This document shows, in pieces, positions 54,692-63,398 of a stretch of 64,000 nucleotides of DNA. The position numbers and the translations under genes were made by a program. Below the pieces are notes generated by a model. The model had not been told where the DNA came from. It did no database searches and worked only from the letters and a program-made list of their open reading frames with translations. This DNA is from Sneathiella sp. (GTDB lineage Bacteria > Pseudomonadota > Alphaproteobacteria > Sneathiellales > Sneathiellaceae). The DNA lies in the NCBI GenBank assembly GCA_002706985.1, contig PAKP01000053.1:1-64000 (forward strand). Direction: 5' to 3'. Positions within the stretch are counted from its first letter, which is position 1; the number at the start of each line of letters is the position of its first letter.

Positions 54692-55887
54692 GTGGCGGCG
54701 GCAAGCTCCTCATCTGACATATCTGTATCTTTTGTCTCGGAGGGGGAGTATACGGCGATATCATTGCCGCCCCTGGATTTTACGGCATACATCTGATTAT
54801 CTGCAATTTCCACAAGAGCAGACCAGTCGCTGACATCAGCGCTCTGTCGGTCAACGATGCCGAAGCTGGCCGTTACCATTTTTCCGTCGGGACGTGTTCC
54901 AAGACCGATATTGCGTAACCGCCGGATCGACTTCAACGCGCCTTCTGCGTCCGTATTGGGAAGCAGAATGACAAATTCCTCACCGCCCCAGCGGATCAGC
55001 ACGTCTGACCCGCGCGCGTTTCGGCGAATATTCGCCGCTGCCGTGGAGAGAACCCGGTCGCCCGCTTCATGGCCATACCGGTCATTGACGGACTTAAAAC
55101 TGTCCAGGTCCGTAAAAACAATGGAAAAGGGTGTGTTCTGTCTTTTGGATATTTTAAACTGAACATCGATAATCTCTTCACCGCTGTTCCGGCTGTAACA
55201 GTGGGTTAATGTATCGATGGAGGCTTGATCAATCAGCAGGGAAATATATAGCAGCTGACTTATCGCGGCGAAGGCGCTGAGAACAGCTGTCGCGGTAAGC
55301 GTCAGGAGCATTCCAAGTTGCAGGTTAGGGTCTGCATTTTCAGGCATGAGGATCAAGATCAGCATCTGGACCACAAAAAATAGAATCAGCGTAAGCACGG
55401 CCTCTTTGATCGTCAGGGGAAAGATCGCGATACATCCGACGATCAGGAAGGGAAACAAGGCATAGCCGGCGGCAACCAGACTGGTGATGGACAAAATATC
55501 CGTAATGTCGAGAAGCGGCTGATACATTGTCTGAAATGTCAGCAGTATTGCGAAAAAGATACCGAGGGCGCGATAGGCATCGCGCATGGTCTCCCCGTTG
55601 CTGATGCCAAAGAAGAGGGCAAGGAAAAGGACTGACATCAGCACACGCGTTATCCCGAGCGTAATGTAGGTCTCGACGTTGAAAGTCAGCATATCAAATA
55701 GAAATCCCAGAGGGAAAGCGACTACGCATAGAAGGCTTAAAAACCGGATACGGGATATAATGACACGTGCGCGTCGGCGGATGAGTACCGGGGAGTGGCT
55801 CTGGTTGGAAATAAGACGCTCCAGTCCTTCAGCCGACGCATATTGACGTCCGCTTCCGGAAAAAACGTCATACAAATAAACCAGCAC
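54688..55887 (-). CDS. Membrane GGDEF diguanylate cyclase
   Basis: A 399-residue protein with about six membrane helices (residues 50-215) and a C-terminal GGDEF domain. The active-site loop is RWGGEEF (GGEEF at 301-305). An RGSD inhibitory I-site lies exactly five residues upstream, so product feedback by c-di-GMP is likely. No EAL domain. The start is a GTG at 55887 with no strong ribosome site. It is coupled to the 57-residue membrane protein. Confidence 0.86.
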   Translation of the reverse strand: MLVYLYDVFSGSGRQYASAEGLERLISNQSHSPVLIRRRARVIISRIRFLSLLCVVAFPLGFLFDMLTFNVETYITLGITRVLMSVLFLALFFGISNGETMRDAYRALGIFFAILLTFQTMYQPLLDITDILSITSLVAAGYALFPFLIVGCIAIFPLTIKEAVLTLILFFVVQMLILILMPENADPNLQLGMLLTLTATAVLSAFAAISQLLYISLLIDQASIDTLTHCYSRNSGEEIIDVQFKISKRQNTPFSIVFTDLDSFKSVNDRYGHEAGDRVLSTAAANIRRNARGSDVLIRWGGEEFVILLPNTDAEGALKSIRRLRNIGLGTRPDGKMVTASFGIVDRQSADVSDWSALVEIADNQMYAVKSRGGNDIAVYSPSETKDTDMSDEELAAAT

Positions 55888-55981
55888 TGATTGCGTACCC
55901 CCTCGACTGGACTGACGGTCCTTTCATAACAAATAAACTCTGCGAACGGTATTTATTTTGGATTGGCGGGTTTGTAGAGGG

Positions 55982-56752
55982 CTATCGCGGACGATTGATG
56001 AAATTCTCCATCATCCTTTTCGGCTCGTTGCTCTCATAGGAACGTGCGAAGGCTTCAATCCCGAGCTGGATGCCATCGCGAAGGGAGTTATTCTCCCAGT
56101 CGTTACAAAGTTCTTTCTGGATTGCCATGGCGTTGCGGCCGCCAGCCAGGATTTCGGTGATGACCTTGTCCACCTCCGCATCAAGGGCGGTGTCTTCGGC
56201 CAACCGCTGGACAAAGTCGGCATTATGCGCTTCTGCGGCCCCCATGCGCCGTCCCGTCAGCACGAGATCACGGGCGAGGTTATACCCCAAAATGCGCGGC
56301 AGCAGCGCCGCATCGATTACGGATGGGATTCCGACCCGGACTTCCGGCATGGCAAATTCGGCGCTTTTGCAGGCAACTATCATATCGCAGGATGCTGCAA
56401 ATTCCATTCCTGCACCGAGACAGAAGCCGTTCACCCTGGCAACGACAGGTGCATGGAAATAGCGGACTTTATGACAGACATGGTGCATGTTGGTAATAAA
56501 GCTGCGGGCGGACATGGGATTCAGCTTCGCCATCTCGGTAATGTCCGCACCGCCGATAAAGCTTCTGTTACCAGCTCCTGATATGATGAGCACGGCAATA
56601 TCCTTGTCTTTATCGAGGTCGGTGATCGTCTCGTCCAGTTCTCGGATAACATGTGAATTCAGGGTATTGAGTTTTCGCTGGTTGTCGACAGTCAAACGTG
56701 CGACCTTGCCTTCCGGTTGGTCTTCGAGTTCCGTCAGAATAAATTTGGTCAT
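55982..56752 (-). CDS. Enoyl-CoA hydratase (crotonase family)
   Basis: From the ATG at 56752, 256 residues; the longer open frame upstream is not used. The oxyanion loop is in GNRSFIGGADITEM. Both catalytic Glu are placed as in crotonase (LGAGMEFAASCD and MPEVRVGIPSV). Substrate range is uncertain; crotonyl-CoA supply to Ccr is one possibility. It is divergent from the Nfu-like gene. Confidence 0.88.
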   Translation of the reverse strand: MTKFILTELEDQPEGKVARLTVDNQRKLNTLNSHVIRELDETITDLDKDKDIAVLIISGAGNRSFIGGADITEMAKLNPMSARSFITNMHHVCHKVRYFHAPVVARVNGFCLGAGMEFAASCDMIVACKSAEFAMPEVRVGIPSVIDAALLPRILGYNLARDLVLTGRRMGAAEAHNADFVQRLAEDTALDAEVDKVITEILAGGRNAMAIQKELCNDWENNSLRDGIQLGIEAFARSYESNEPKRMMENFINRPR

Positions 56753-56857
56753 TGTTTTCTCCGCTATTATTATTAATTTACTACTGAATGTATGCTGAAG
56801 CCAACGGCCCTTGGCATGACAACCAATCTTCACAATAGTGAAAAAAGAGACGAAAAA

Positions 56858-57676
56858 ATGTTTATTCAGACGAAGCCAGGTGACAATGCGACAGAGCTGG
56901 AATTTTTCCCGGCCGAGACTGTTTATGAAAATGGTCCACTTGACATCTCGCAAAAGGATGCGGCAAGCAGTTCGCCGCTTGCACAGCGGCTTTATGAGAT
57001 TGACGGTGTTGCCGCCGTAACATTGAAATCTGAAAGTATTATTGTCTCGAAGACGGATGCGCGTGACTGGGCGTCCCTCCGGACCGAAATTTTCGGTGCG
57101 ATTGTAGCGCATTTCCAGAGCGTTGAAACTGCTGTCAACGAAAATGCGGATGATGCGCCCGGTGAGTTCGATGCCGAGATCATCGAACAGATCAAGGATC
57201 TGCTCGCAACGCGGATTGTACCGGCGGTAACGCAGTCGGGCGGAGATGTCTCGTTTCACAGCTATAAAAACGGTAAGCTCTATTTGAAGTTCCAGGGCCC
57301 TGCCTTCTCCATGCTGACGGGCATCCAGAACATGCTGCGGCATTATATTCCGGAAATTACCGCAGTCCTTGATTATCGTGAAGCATTGCCAAAGCCGGGC
57401 CTGAAGACACCGGAGGGAATTGCGATCCGCAAACTGCTGGAGGAAAAGGTGAACCCGTCAATTGCGGCACATGGCGGGCGTATCACACTCGTCGATCTGC
57501 AGAAGGATCGTGCCTATGTTCGCCTGGATGGCGGCTGCCAGGGGTGCGGTATGGCGGATGTAACGCTGAAACAGGGGGTTGCGGTTGAAATCCAGAATCT
57601 CGTGCCGTCGATCACCGAGGTGCTGGACGTGACCGATCATGCAGATGGGACCAATCCCTATTATCAGCCAGCTTAA
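56858..57676 (+). CDS. Nfu-type iron-sulfur scaffold with an extra degenerate NifU domain
   Basis: From the ATG at 56858, 272 residues in three parts. Residues 1-90 are an Nfu N-terminal domain (MFIQTKPGDNATELEFFP). Residues 104-172 form a NifU-like fold without the CxxC (GPAFSM in its place). Residues 185-258 are a canonical NifU domain with Cys227 and Cys230 in GGCQGCGM. Iron-sulfur carrier proteins of this class deliver clusters to client enzymes. Most Nfu proteins have only one NifU domain. Confidence 0.86.
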   Translation: MFIQTKPGDNATELEFFPAETVYENGPLDISQKDAASSSPLAQRLYEIDGVAAVTLKSESIIVSKTDARDWASLRTEIFGAIVAHFQSVETAVNENADDAPGEFDAEIIEQIKDLLATRIVPAVTQSGGDVSFHSYKNGKLYLKFQGPAFSMLTGIQNMLRHYIPEITAVLDYREALPKPGLKTPEGIAIRKLLEEKVNPSIAAHGGRITLVDLQKDRAYVRLDGGCQGCGMADVTLKQGVAVEIQNLVPSITEVLDVTDHADGTNPYYQPA

Positions 57677-57686
57677 TCCTTTTACT

Positions 57687-59489
57687 TCAGGTTAATTGGT
57701 AAATCGTTACCGGGTCCTGCCTGCCTTTTAGCTGGTAATCTCCGATTTTCGTTGCGTTGATGTCCGGCGCGGCTTTGTAGGTTGCGTCGGTCATCAGGAT
57801 AAAAACCTCTTCCTTCTGGTCTGGAGAGAGGGTCTTGCCATGCTGTTCCATTCGCTGGGCCGTATTCACGGTATCACCCACGACGGTATAATTAAGCCGC
57901 CCTGCTGAGCCAATGTTTCCGACAACGAGCGGTCCTGTATGAATTCCAATTCGCATATGAACTTCCGTAAGGCCCTCTTCGCGGCGTTTCTTATTATCTG
58001 CGATTATGGCTTCTTTAATTGCCATGGCCGCGCGGCAGGCACGCGCAGCATGATCTTCCTGTATTTCCGGTGCCCCCCAGAACGCCATCACGGCGTCGCC
58101 GATGAATTTGTCGACGGTCCCTCCCTCTGCTTCGATGCAGCTTGTAATCAGCTCAAAATGGTGATTGAGAAAGTTCGCGACTTCTTCCGTTTTCATGCCT
58201 TCCGCCTGCGGGGTAAAGCCCGTGATATCCGTAAACATGACGGTCACGATGCGCTCTTCGGAATTCGCCTCTCCGCTTTCCATGAGTTTGCGAACGAGAG
58301 ACTTTGGAACATATGTCTCAAACCAGGTTAGTCCGCGCAGCATGGCATTGTAGGCATCGTTTGCCTCGTTAACCTCGGTAAAGCGACTTCTCGGTAAGGA
58401 CTTCACCGCCTGAAAATCCAGATTTGAGATTTGTCTTGAGGCATCCGATAGCATAAGAACAGGCCGGGAAATTCTCCGTCCGATGACAATTGCGACCAGC
58501 GCGCTTAACAGCATTATTACGAGCCCGGCAATACCTGCGACAGCAAGACGGCGAAGTTCTGTCGATATATCCTCATCCCGGATCCAGTATCCAATTGTGA
58601 AAGTCTTGTCTGAATATCCATCAAGTTGCTTGTAAATAAAGATATAGCCTTCGTCTTCTACCTCCAGATAATGACTTTCAAATGCGGTTGAATCCCCTAG
58701 AAGGTCAAGATTCTCACGTTCCTCTGACCAGATTTTCCTGAGAACAGGGTCATCAACCTCTTCCAGTTTCGGAACAACATTATCGACGCTCAAGCCGCTT
58801 GCGGGTCTGCTGATTCCCTGCTGCAAAAGCACGTGATCCTGTCCGTAGAGTATGAAGCGTTTTCCGTTGGTGAGGGATTGTGCTGCATTCATCCGGTTAT
58901 TGACCGTCGTCACAGTGATTGTTGCAATAAGGGCGCCTATAAACTGCCCGTCCTGGATGATGGGTTCACGAAAACTGAGAATGGTCTCCTGAAGTGTCGG
59001 TACATAAATGAGCTGCCCCCAGCTCCCTTTCTTGCGGTTGGAAATTTCCCTAATTGCCAACCTCGCAACAGGATCCCTGCTTTCATCGAAGGTAATTATG
59101 TTTTGACTGTCCCTGCTCGAGGCCATGCCCTGCAATGTGGGTCCCACAAACGAGAGGGTAGAAATCTGCGGTGTTCCCGCCACCGCTGCCAGAAGGTAGT
59201 CTCTAAGCTGGTCTTGATTGTTGACGTCGAGCTTACCTTCGCCGATCAGCTTCGCGATATACTGCGTTTGATATGCGGCCGGATTGAGCAGTTCCGTCAG
59301 GTCGTTTTCCGCCGATTCCATCGCCGTCGCAGCCTTGTCGATGAGCAGGTCTCGTGTGTTGGTAAGCCCGGAAGTGAGGCTGATGCCGAGGACAATGACA
59401 ACGGTAATGACAACCAATGTGCCAAAGCTGAGGGCCAGAACAGTTGCAATCGGCAGGGATCGAATAGGTTTACGGGGGCTGGTTGAAAT
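57687..59489 (-). CDS. Membrane class III adenylate/guanylate cyclase
   Basis: A 600-residue sensor cyclase if it starts at ATT 59489; the first TTG in frame (59417) would cut into the first helix. A membrane helix (SLPIATVLALSFGTLVVITVV) is followed by an extracytoplasmic Cache-like domain (about 50-290), a second helix, a HAMP segment, and a cyclase domain (FTDITGFTPQAEGM, GDAVMAFWGAPE, RIGIHTGPLVVGNIGS). The metal-binding Asp and transition-state Asn/Arg region (LNYTVVGDTVNTAQRMEQ) look intact, so cAMP or cGMP synthesis is expected. Confidence 0.87.
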   Translation of the reverse strand: MSTSPRKPIRSLPIATVLALSFGTLVVITVVIVLGISLTSGLTNTRDLLIDKAATAMESAENDLTELLNPAAYQTQYIAKLIGEGKLDVNNQDQLRDYLLAAVAGTPQISTLSFVGPTLQGMASSRDSQNIITFDESRDPVARLAIREISNRKKGSWGQLIYVPTLQETILSFREPIIQDGQFIGALIATITVTTVNNRMNAAQSLTNGKRFILYGQDHVLLQQGISRPASGLSVDNVVPKLEEVDDPVLRKIWSEERENLDLLGDSTAFESHYLEVEDEGYIFIYKQLDGYSDKTFTIGYWIRDEDISTELRRLAVAGIAGLVIMLLSALVAIVIGRRISRPVLMLSDASRQISNLDFQAVKSLPRSRFTEVNEANDAYNAMLRGLTWFETYVPKSLVRKLMESGEANSEERIVTVMFTDITGFTPQAEGMKTEEVANFLNHHFELITSCIEAEGGTVDKFIGDAVMAFWGAPEIQEDHAARACRAAMAIKEAIIADNKKRREEGLTEVHMRIGIHTGPLVVGNIGSAGRLNYTVVGDTVNTAQRMEQHGKTLSPDQKEEVFILMTDATYKAAPDINATKIGDYQLKGRQDPVTIYQLT

Positions 59490-59602
59490 CTTATTTCTCC
59501 TGAACGGTCGCTATTTTCCGATAGCATAGGCAGGTGTTTTATACAAAGTTAAACGCTATATGGGCCAGTAGACAAAGCCGTGCAAGTCGATATACTTCCT
59601 GC

Positions 59603-60190
59603 ATGAATCTGGTTGTCGCGTTTGAAGCAATTTTAGTTGTTTGTTGCCTGATTTCCCTTAATCTGGCGCGGCAGTCCTTTTTTCCGGCAAGCCTCTTTTG
59701 GGCCTTTGGCGTTGTAACAATCGGTGTGGCGGCGACGCTGGGCGGCTTCAAGTTTGCCGGTTTTGGCGGTTTGGAATCCTATCACACGCTTGCAAAGCAA
59801 TTTGCCGGATCAATCGGTATTGCAGCTTTTGCCATCGGGGCTCTTGCGGGATTGCTTGCAAATTTCTTTATACGCTTCCATTGGTGGATATTGCTCTTTC
59901 TGATCCTGTTGTTATGCGCGGCATTATTGCTGGGCACCTGGCGGTTTCCCGCGCAAATCCAACTCGGTCTGGTCGGGCTGATCCTGCTTGTCGGGGTAAT
60001 CCGGCTCATTTCGTCCGGTTTGCTCGCAATATATCTGTTGCTGGGGGTCGCCTGCCTGATCCTGTCCGACATCGCCACCAGATGGCTCGCTGTTAACACA
60101 GGAATGGCAGAGGTGAATATATACCATGTCCTGTTATCGCTTGCGGTGATTTCATTCGGCCTGTCGGCATCGCGTGATAATTGGGAGTAG
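59603..60190 (+). CDS. Hypothetical polytopic membrane protein
   Basis: From the ATG at 59603, 195 residues with six to seven helices in near-continuous succession and no charged domains. The glycine-rich WAFGVVTIGVAATLGGFKFAGFGG near residue 35 is the only notable loop. I do not recognise a family. It is divergent from the cyclase. Confidence 0.7.
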   Translation: MNLVVAFEAILVVCCLISLNLARQSFFPASLFWAFGVVTIGVAATLGGFKFAGFGGLESYHTLAKQFAGSIGIAAFAIGALAGLLANFFIRFHWWILLFLILLLCAALLLGTWRFPAQIQLGLVGLILLVGVIRLISSGLLAIYLLLGVACLILSDIATRWLAVNTGMAEVNIYHVLLSLAVISFGLSASRDNWE

Positions 60191-60315
60191 TTTTTGCTAT
60201 ATTTGTTCGCGGTGTGTTGATTCTGTTTCGTATCTCGTTATAACCGGCGACGAATCGTCCGGTCCGTTATGTCCGGCTGACGATGTCCTGTCCATTTTGA
60301 AATAGAAAGGGTGTC

Positions 60316-60531
60316 ATGGCAGAAGCAAATTCGAAATCGGCCAAGGAACTGTTTGTGGTCTTTGGCGGCAGGGTGACAGATACGCGGGGCCGGGATTTTG
60401 CTGATCCGGGCAATTTGGATGTCCGCGGCTTTTTTGAAAACTATGACAGCGCCCTGTCAGCATGGCGCGCCGCCAGTCAGTCGCAGGTGGATGATGCCTT
60501 TACAAAATACGTGATCGTCCGTCTTTGGTAA
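60316..60531 (+). CDS. DUF4170 domain-containing protein
   Basis: A 71-residue protein starting MAEANSKSAKELFVVFGGRV and containing NLDVRGFFENYDSALSAWRAASQSQVDDAFTKYVIVRLW, the complete DUF4170 pattern. This family is nearly confined to alphaproteobacteria; its function is unknown. It precedes the GGT-like gene by about 117 bases. Confidence 0.88.
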   Translation: MAEANSKSAKELFVVFGGRVTDTRGRDFADPGNLDVRGFFENYDSALSAWRAASQSQVDDAFTKYVIVRLW

Positions 60532-60648
60532 TAGGCGGACGTTTCCATACCGCGGAAAAGCTGCCAAAGCAGGCCGTGTAATTTTGCACAACTGCAAAAG
60601 ATGGCGTATTGTAACACCCTCTGAACTTTATTGAAAAGCAGGTGTCCC

Positions 60649-62238
60649 GTGCGCGATTTTTTCCAACCCGGCCGTTCCGTGACCTATGGCTTGAACGGCG
60701 CTGCCGCCGCTTCCAGCGTGCATGCTTCGCAGGTAGCTCTTGGCATCCTGAAATCCGGTGGCAATGCCATGGACGCAGCCATTGCCGCCTGTGCGGTGCA
60801 ATGTGTTGTTGATCCTATGCAAACCGGTATCGGCGGGGACTGTTTTGCGCTCGTTGCCATGGGCGGCGGCAGTCAGGTCGAAGGACTAAACGGATCAGGT
60901 AAGGCGCCGGGCGCGTTGACTGCGGATTATCTTCTCTCTAAGGGTGTCAACAAGATGGACGCGACCAGCGCCCATTCCATCACCATTCCGGGCGCCATCG
61001 ATGCCTGGGTTCGGCTGCATGAAAAATATGGCAGTATGGACTTTGCGGATATTCTAAAGCCCGCCATCGATTGCGCAGAAAACGGATATGTGGTGACGGA
61101 CCGTACCTCCGTCGACTGGCAGATGGGAGTGGCCAAACTCCAAAAGAACGAGGCCGCAAGCGAGATTTTCCTTAAAAACGGCAAGCCACCGGCAGCTGGA
61201 ACCACTTGGCGCATGCCGAAGCTGGCGGCGACATTGAAGGTTATTGCAAAAAACGGGCGTGCAGCCTTTTATGAAGGAGATATTGCGGAACAGATGACGG
61301 AAACCTTGAAAGCCGCAGGAGGGTTGCATGAGGCATCGGACTTTGCCGAGACGGGCGCCGATTTCGTGGCACCCATTCATAGTGAGTATCATGGGCATAC
61401 CGTTCACCAGATTCCCCCGAATGGTCAGGGGATTACGGCGCTTATCATGCTAAATATCCTGAAGCGCCTTGATATGAACGGGCTGGACCCTTTAGGGGCC
61501 AAGCGGCTTCATCTAGAAGCGGAGGCGGCGCGCCTTGCCTATCTTGCCCGGAATAAATATGTTGCCGATCCGATGAAGGCGGACGTGCCCGTCGATATGC
61601 TGCTGTCCAATGAGTTTGCTGAGCATCTCTGCGGGTTTATCGAAGTTGGAAAGGCGGGTGATCCTACTGGGGCTAATGCATTAGAACGTCATCGGGATAC
61701 CGTATATCTGACCGTCGTCGACAAGGATAGAAACGCGGTATCTTTCATCAATTCACTGTTTCAGGGGTTCGGAAGCGGCATTGCCTGTGCCAAAACAGGG
61801 GTTTTATTCCAGAACCGGGGTTTCGGTTTCGTCGTCGATCCGGACCATCCGAACTGTATTGCCCCCGGCAAAAGACCCATGCATACCATCATCCCTGGCA
61901 TGGTAACGAAGGACGGCAAGGCGACCATGAGCTATGGCGTCATGGGCGGCGGTTATCAGCCGGTCGGCCACGCACATGTTCTCATGAATGTCTGGGATTA
62001 TGGAATGGATGTGCAGGAGGCGCTGGACTGTCCGCGCGCGTTCTATGACGCAGGTGTCCTGGATGTTGAAAAATCCATTCCGGCCTCCGTGCGCCAGGAA
62101 CTAGCAGACATGGGCTATCAACTGAGAGATCCCGACGTTCCTCTTGGGGGCGGACAGATCATAGCCATCGATCCGGAAACCGGCGTTCTTTCCGCGGGTT
62201 CCGAACCACGAAAAGATGGCTGCGCCCTCGCATATTGA
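60649..62238 (+). CDS. Gamma-glutamyltransferase family protein
   Basis: An Ntn-hydrolase (529 aa from the GTG at 60649, with an AGCAGG site) that self-cleaves before a catalytic Thr. The N-terminal GILKSGGNAMDAAIAACAVQCVVDP and GIGGDCFALV blocks are typical. In place of the usual TTHYSVVD the nucleophile region is HRDTVYLTVVDKDRNAVSFINS, as in the YwrD-like branch. There is no signal peptide, so it is probably cytoplasmic. It may hydrolyse a gamma-glutamyl compound other than glutathione. Confidence 0.87.
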   Translation: MRDFFQPGRSVTYGLNGAAAASSVHASQVALGILKSGGNAMDAAIAACAVQCVVDPMQTGIGGDCFALVAMGGGSQVEGLNGSGKAPGALTADYLLSKGVNKMDATSAHSITIPGAIDAWVRLHEKYGSMDFADILKPAIDCAENGYVVTDRTSVDWQMGVAKLQKNEAASEIFLKNGKPPAAGTTWRMPKLAATLKVIAKNGRAAFYEGDIAEQMTETLKAAGGLHEASDFAETGADFVAPIHSEYHGHTVHQIPPNGQGITALIMLNILKRLDMNGLDPLGAKRLHLEAEAARLAYLARNKYVADPMKADVPVDMLLSNEFAEHLCGFIEVGKAGDPTGANALERHRDTVYLTVVDKDRNAVSFINSLFQGFGSGIACAKTGVLFQNRGFGFVVDPDHPNCIAPGKRPMHTIIPGMVTKDGKATMSYGVMGGGYQPVGHAHVLMNVWDYGMDVQEALDCPRAFYDAGVLDVEKSIPASVRQELADMGYQLRDPDVPLGGGQIIAIDPETGVLSAGSEPRKDGCALAY

Positions 62239-62245
62239 TTGGTGT

Positions 62246-63328
62246 TTAGGCTTCGGCGATGGAATTTCCAGTTGCGCCGAGCTCCTTGCATGCCTGCTGA
62301 ACGCGTTCCGCCATGGATTTTTCGCATTCCCGCAGCCAGGCGCGTGGATCGTAATGCTTTTTGAAGGGTGTGCCGTCGACCGGATCGATCTGGTATTTAA
62401 ATGCTTTCGGATGCGCTTCAACATAGGCGCCGACCGGCTTGGAGAAGGCGAACTGCGTGTCGGTGTCGACATTCATTTTAAAGACACCATAGCTGACGGC
62501 TTCCGCAATTTCTTCGGCGCTTGAACCGGAGCCGCCGTGGAAGACGAAATCAAGCGGCTTTTCCTTGGTGTCGTATACACTCTGCACATGCTTCTGCGAG
62601 GCCAGAAGAATTTCTGGCCGGAGCTGGACATTGCCCGGCTTGTAGACACCATGCACATTACCAAAGGCGGCGGCAACGGAGAAATGACCAATGGAAGAGA
62701 GGCGTTCATATGCCTGCAGCACTTCTTCGGGCTGGGTATAGAGTTTGCTGTTATCCATGACATCGACATCACTTCCGACGCCGTCTTCCTCACCGCCGGT
62801 AACACCGAGCTCGATTTCAAGGCTCATATCAATCTTGGAGAGGCGCTTCAGGATGCGCTCGCAATCGGCAAGGTTTTCTTCAATCGGTTCTTCAGAGAGG
62901 TCAAGCATATGGGAGCTGAAAAGCGGCTTGCCCGTTGCTTCATATTCTGCCTCGCTGGCGTCGATCATGCCTTCAACCCAAGGGATAAGGCCCTTGTTTG
63001 CATGGTCTGTATGCAGAACGACGCAGATTCCATATTCCTTGGCAACGGTATGAATGTGACGGGCTGCGGAAATGGCGCCGACGATGCGGGCTTTATCGAC
63101 GTCCTTGATGCCCTTGCCAGCGAAGAACTGTGCGCCACCATTCGAGAGCTGAATGATAATGTCAGATTTGCTGAGCATCGCAGCCTCAAGCGCTGCATTG
63201 ACGGTGTTGGTGCTGGTAACATTGATGGCGGGAAGTGCGAATCCCTGCGTTTTGCAGTTTTCAACAAGGGTCAGGTAATCTCGTCCTGTTACGACACCTG
63301 GTTTCAGCTTCTTGGTTTTTTCTTGCAC
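62246..63328 (-). CDS. fba: Class II fructose-bisphosphate aldolase
   Basis: Zinc-dependent aldolase of 360 residues. Metal and substrate motifs: VVLHTDHANKGLIPW, ELGVTGGEEDGVGSD, GNVHGVYKPGN, FHGGSGSSAEEI and GVFKMNVDTDTQFAF. The long form with these features matches the FbaA type. It follows argS by 70 bases on the same strand. Confidence 0.94.
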   Translation of the reverse strand: MQEKTKKLKPGVVTGRDYLTLVENCKTQGFALPAINVTSTNTVNAALEAAMLSKSDIIIQLSNGGAQFFAGKGIKDVDKARIVGAISAARHIHTVAKEYGICVVLHTDHANKGLIPWVEGMIDASEAEYEATGKPLFSSHMLDLSEEPIEENLADCERILKRLSKIDMSLEIELGVTGGEEDGVGSDVDVMDNSKLYTQPEEVLQAYERLSSIGHFSVAAAFGNVHGVYKPGNVQLRPEILLASQKHVQSVYDTKEKPLDFVFHGGSGSSAEEIAEAVSYGVFKMNVDTDTQFAFSKPVGAYVEAHPKAFKYQIDPVDGTPFKKHYDPRAWLRECEKSMAERVQQACKELGATGNSIAEA

Positions 63329-63398
63329 GTCTTAATTCCTCTTGATGACAGTTTTCGTGATTTGCACGAGAAGATAGGAGATAAATATTTAAAATTCT

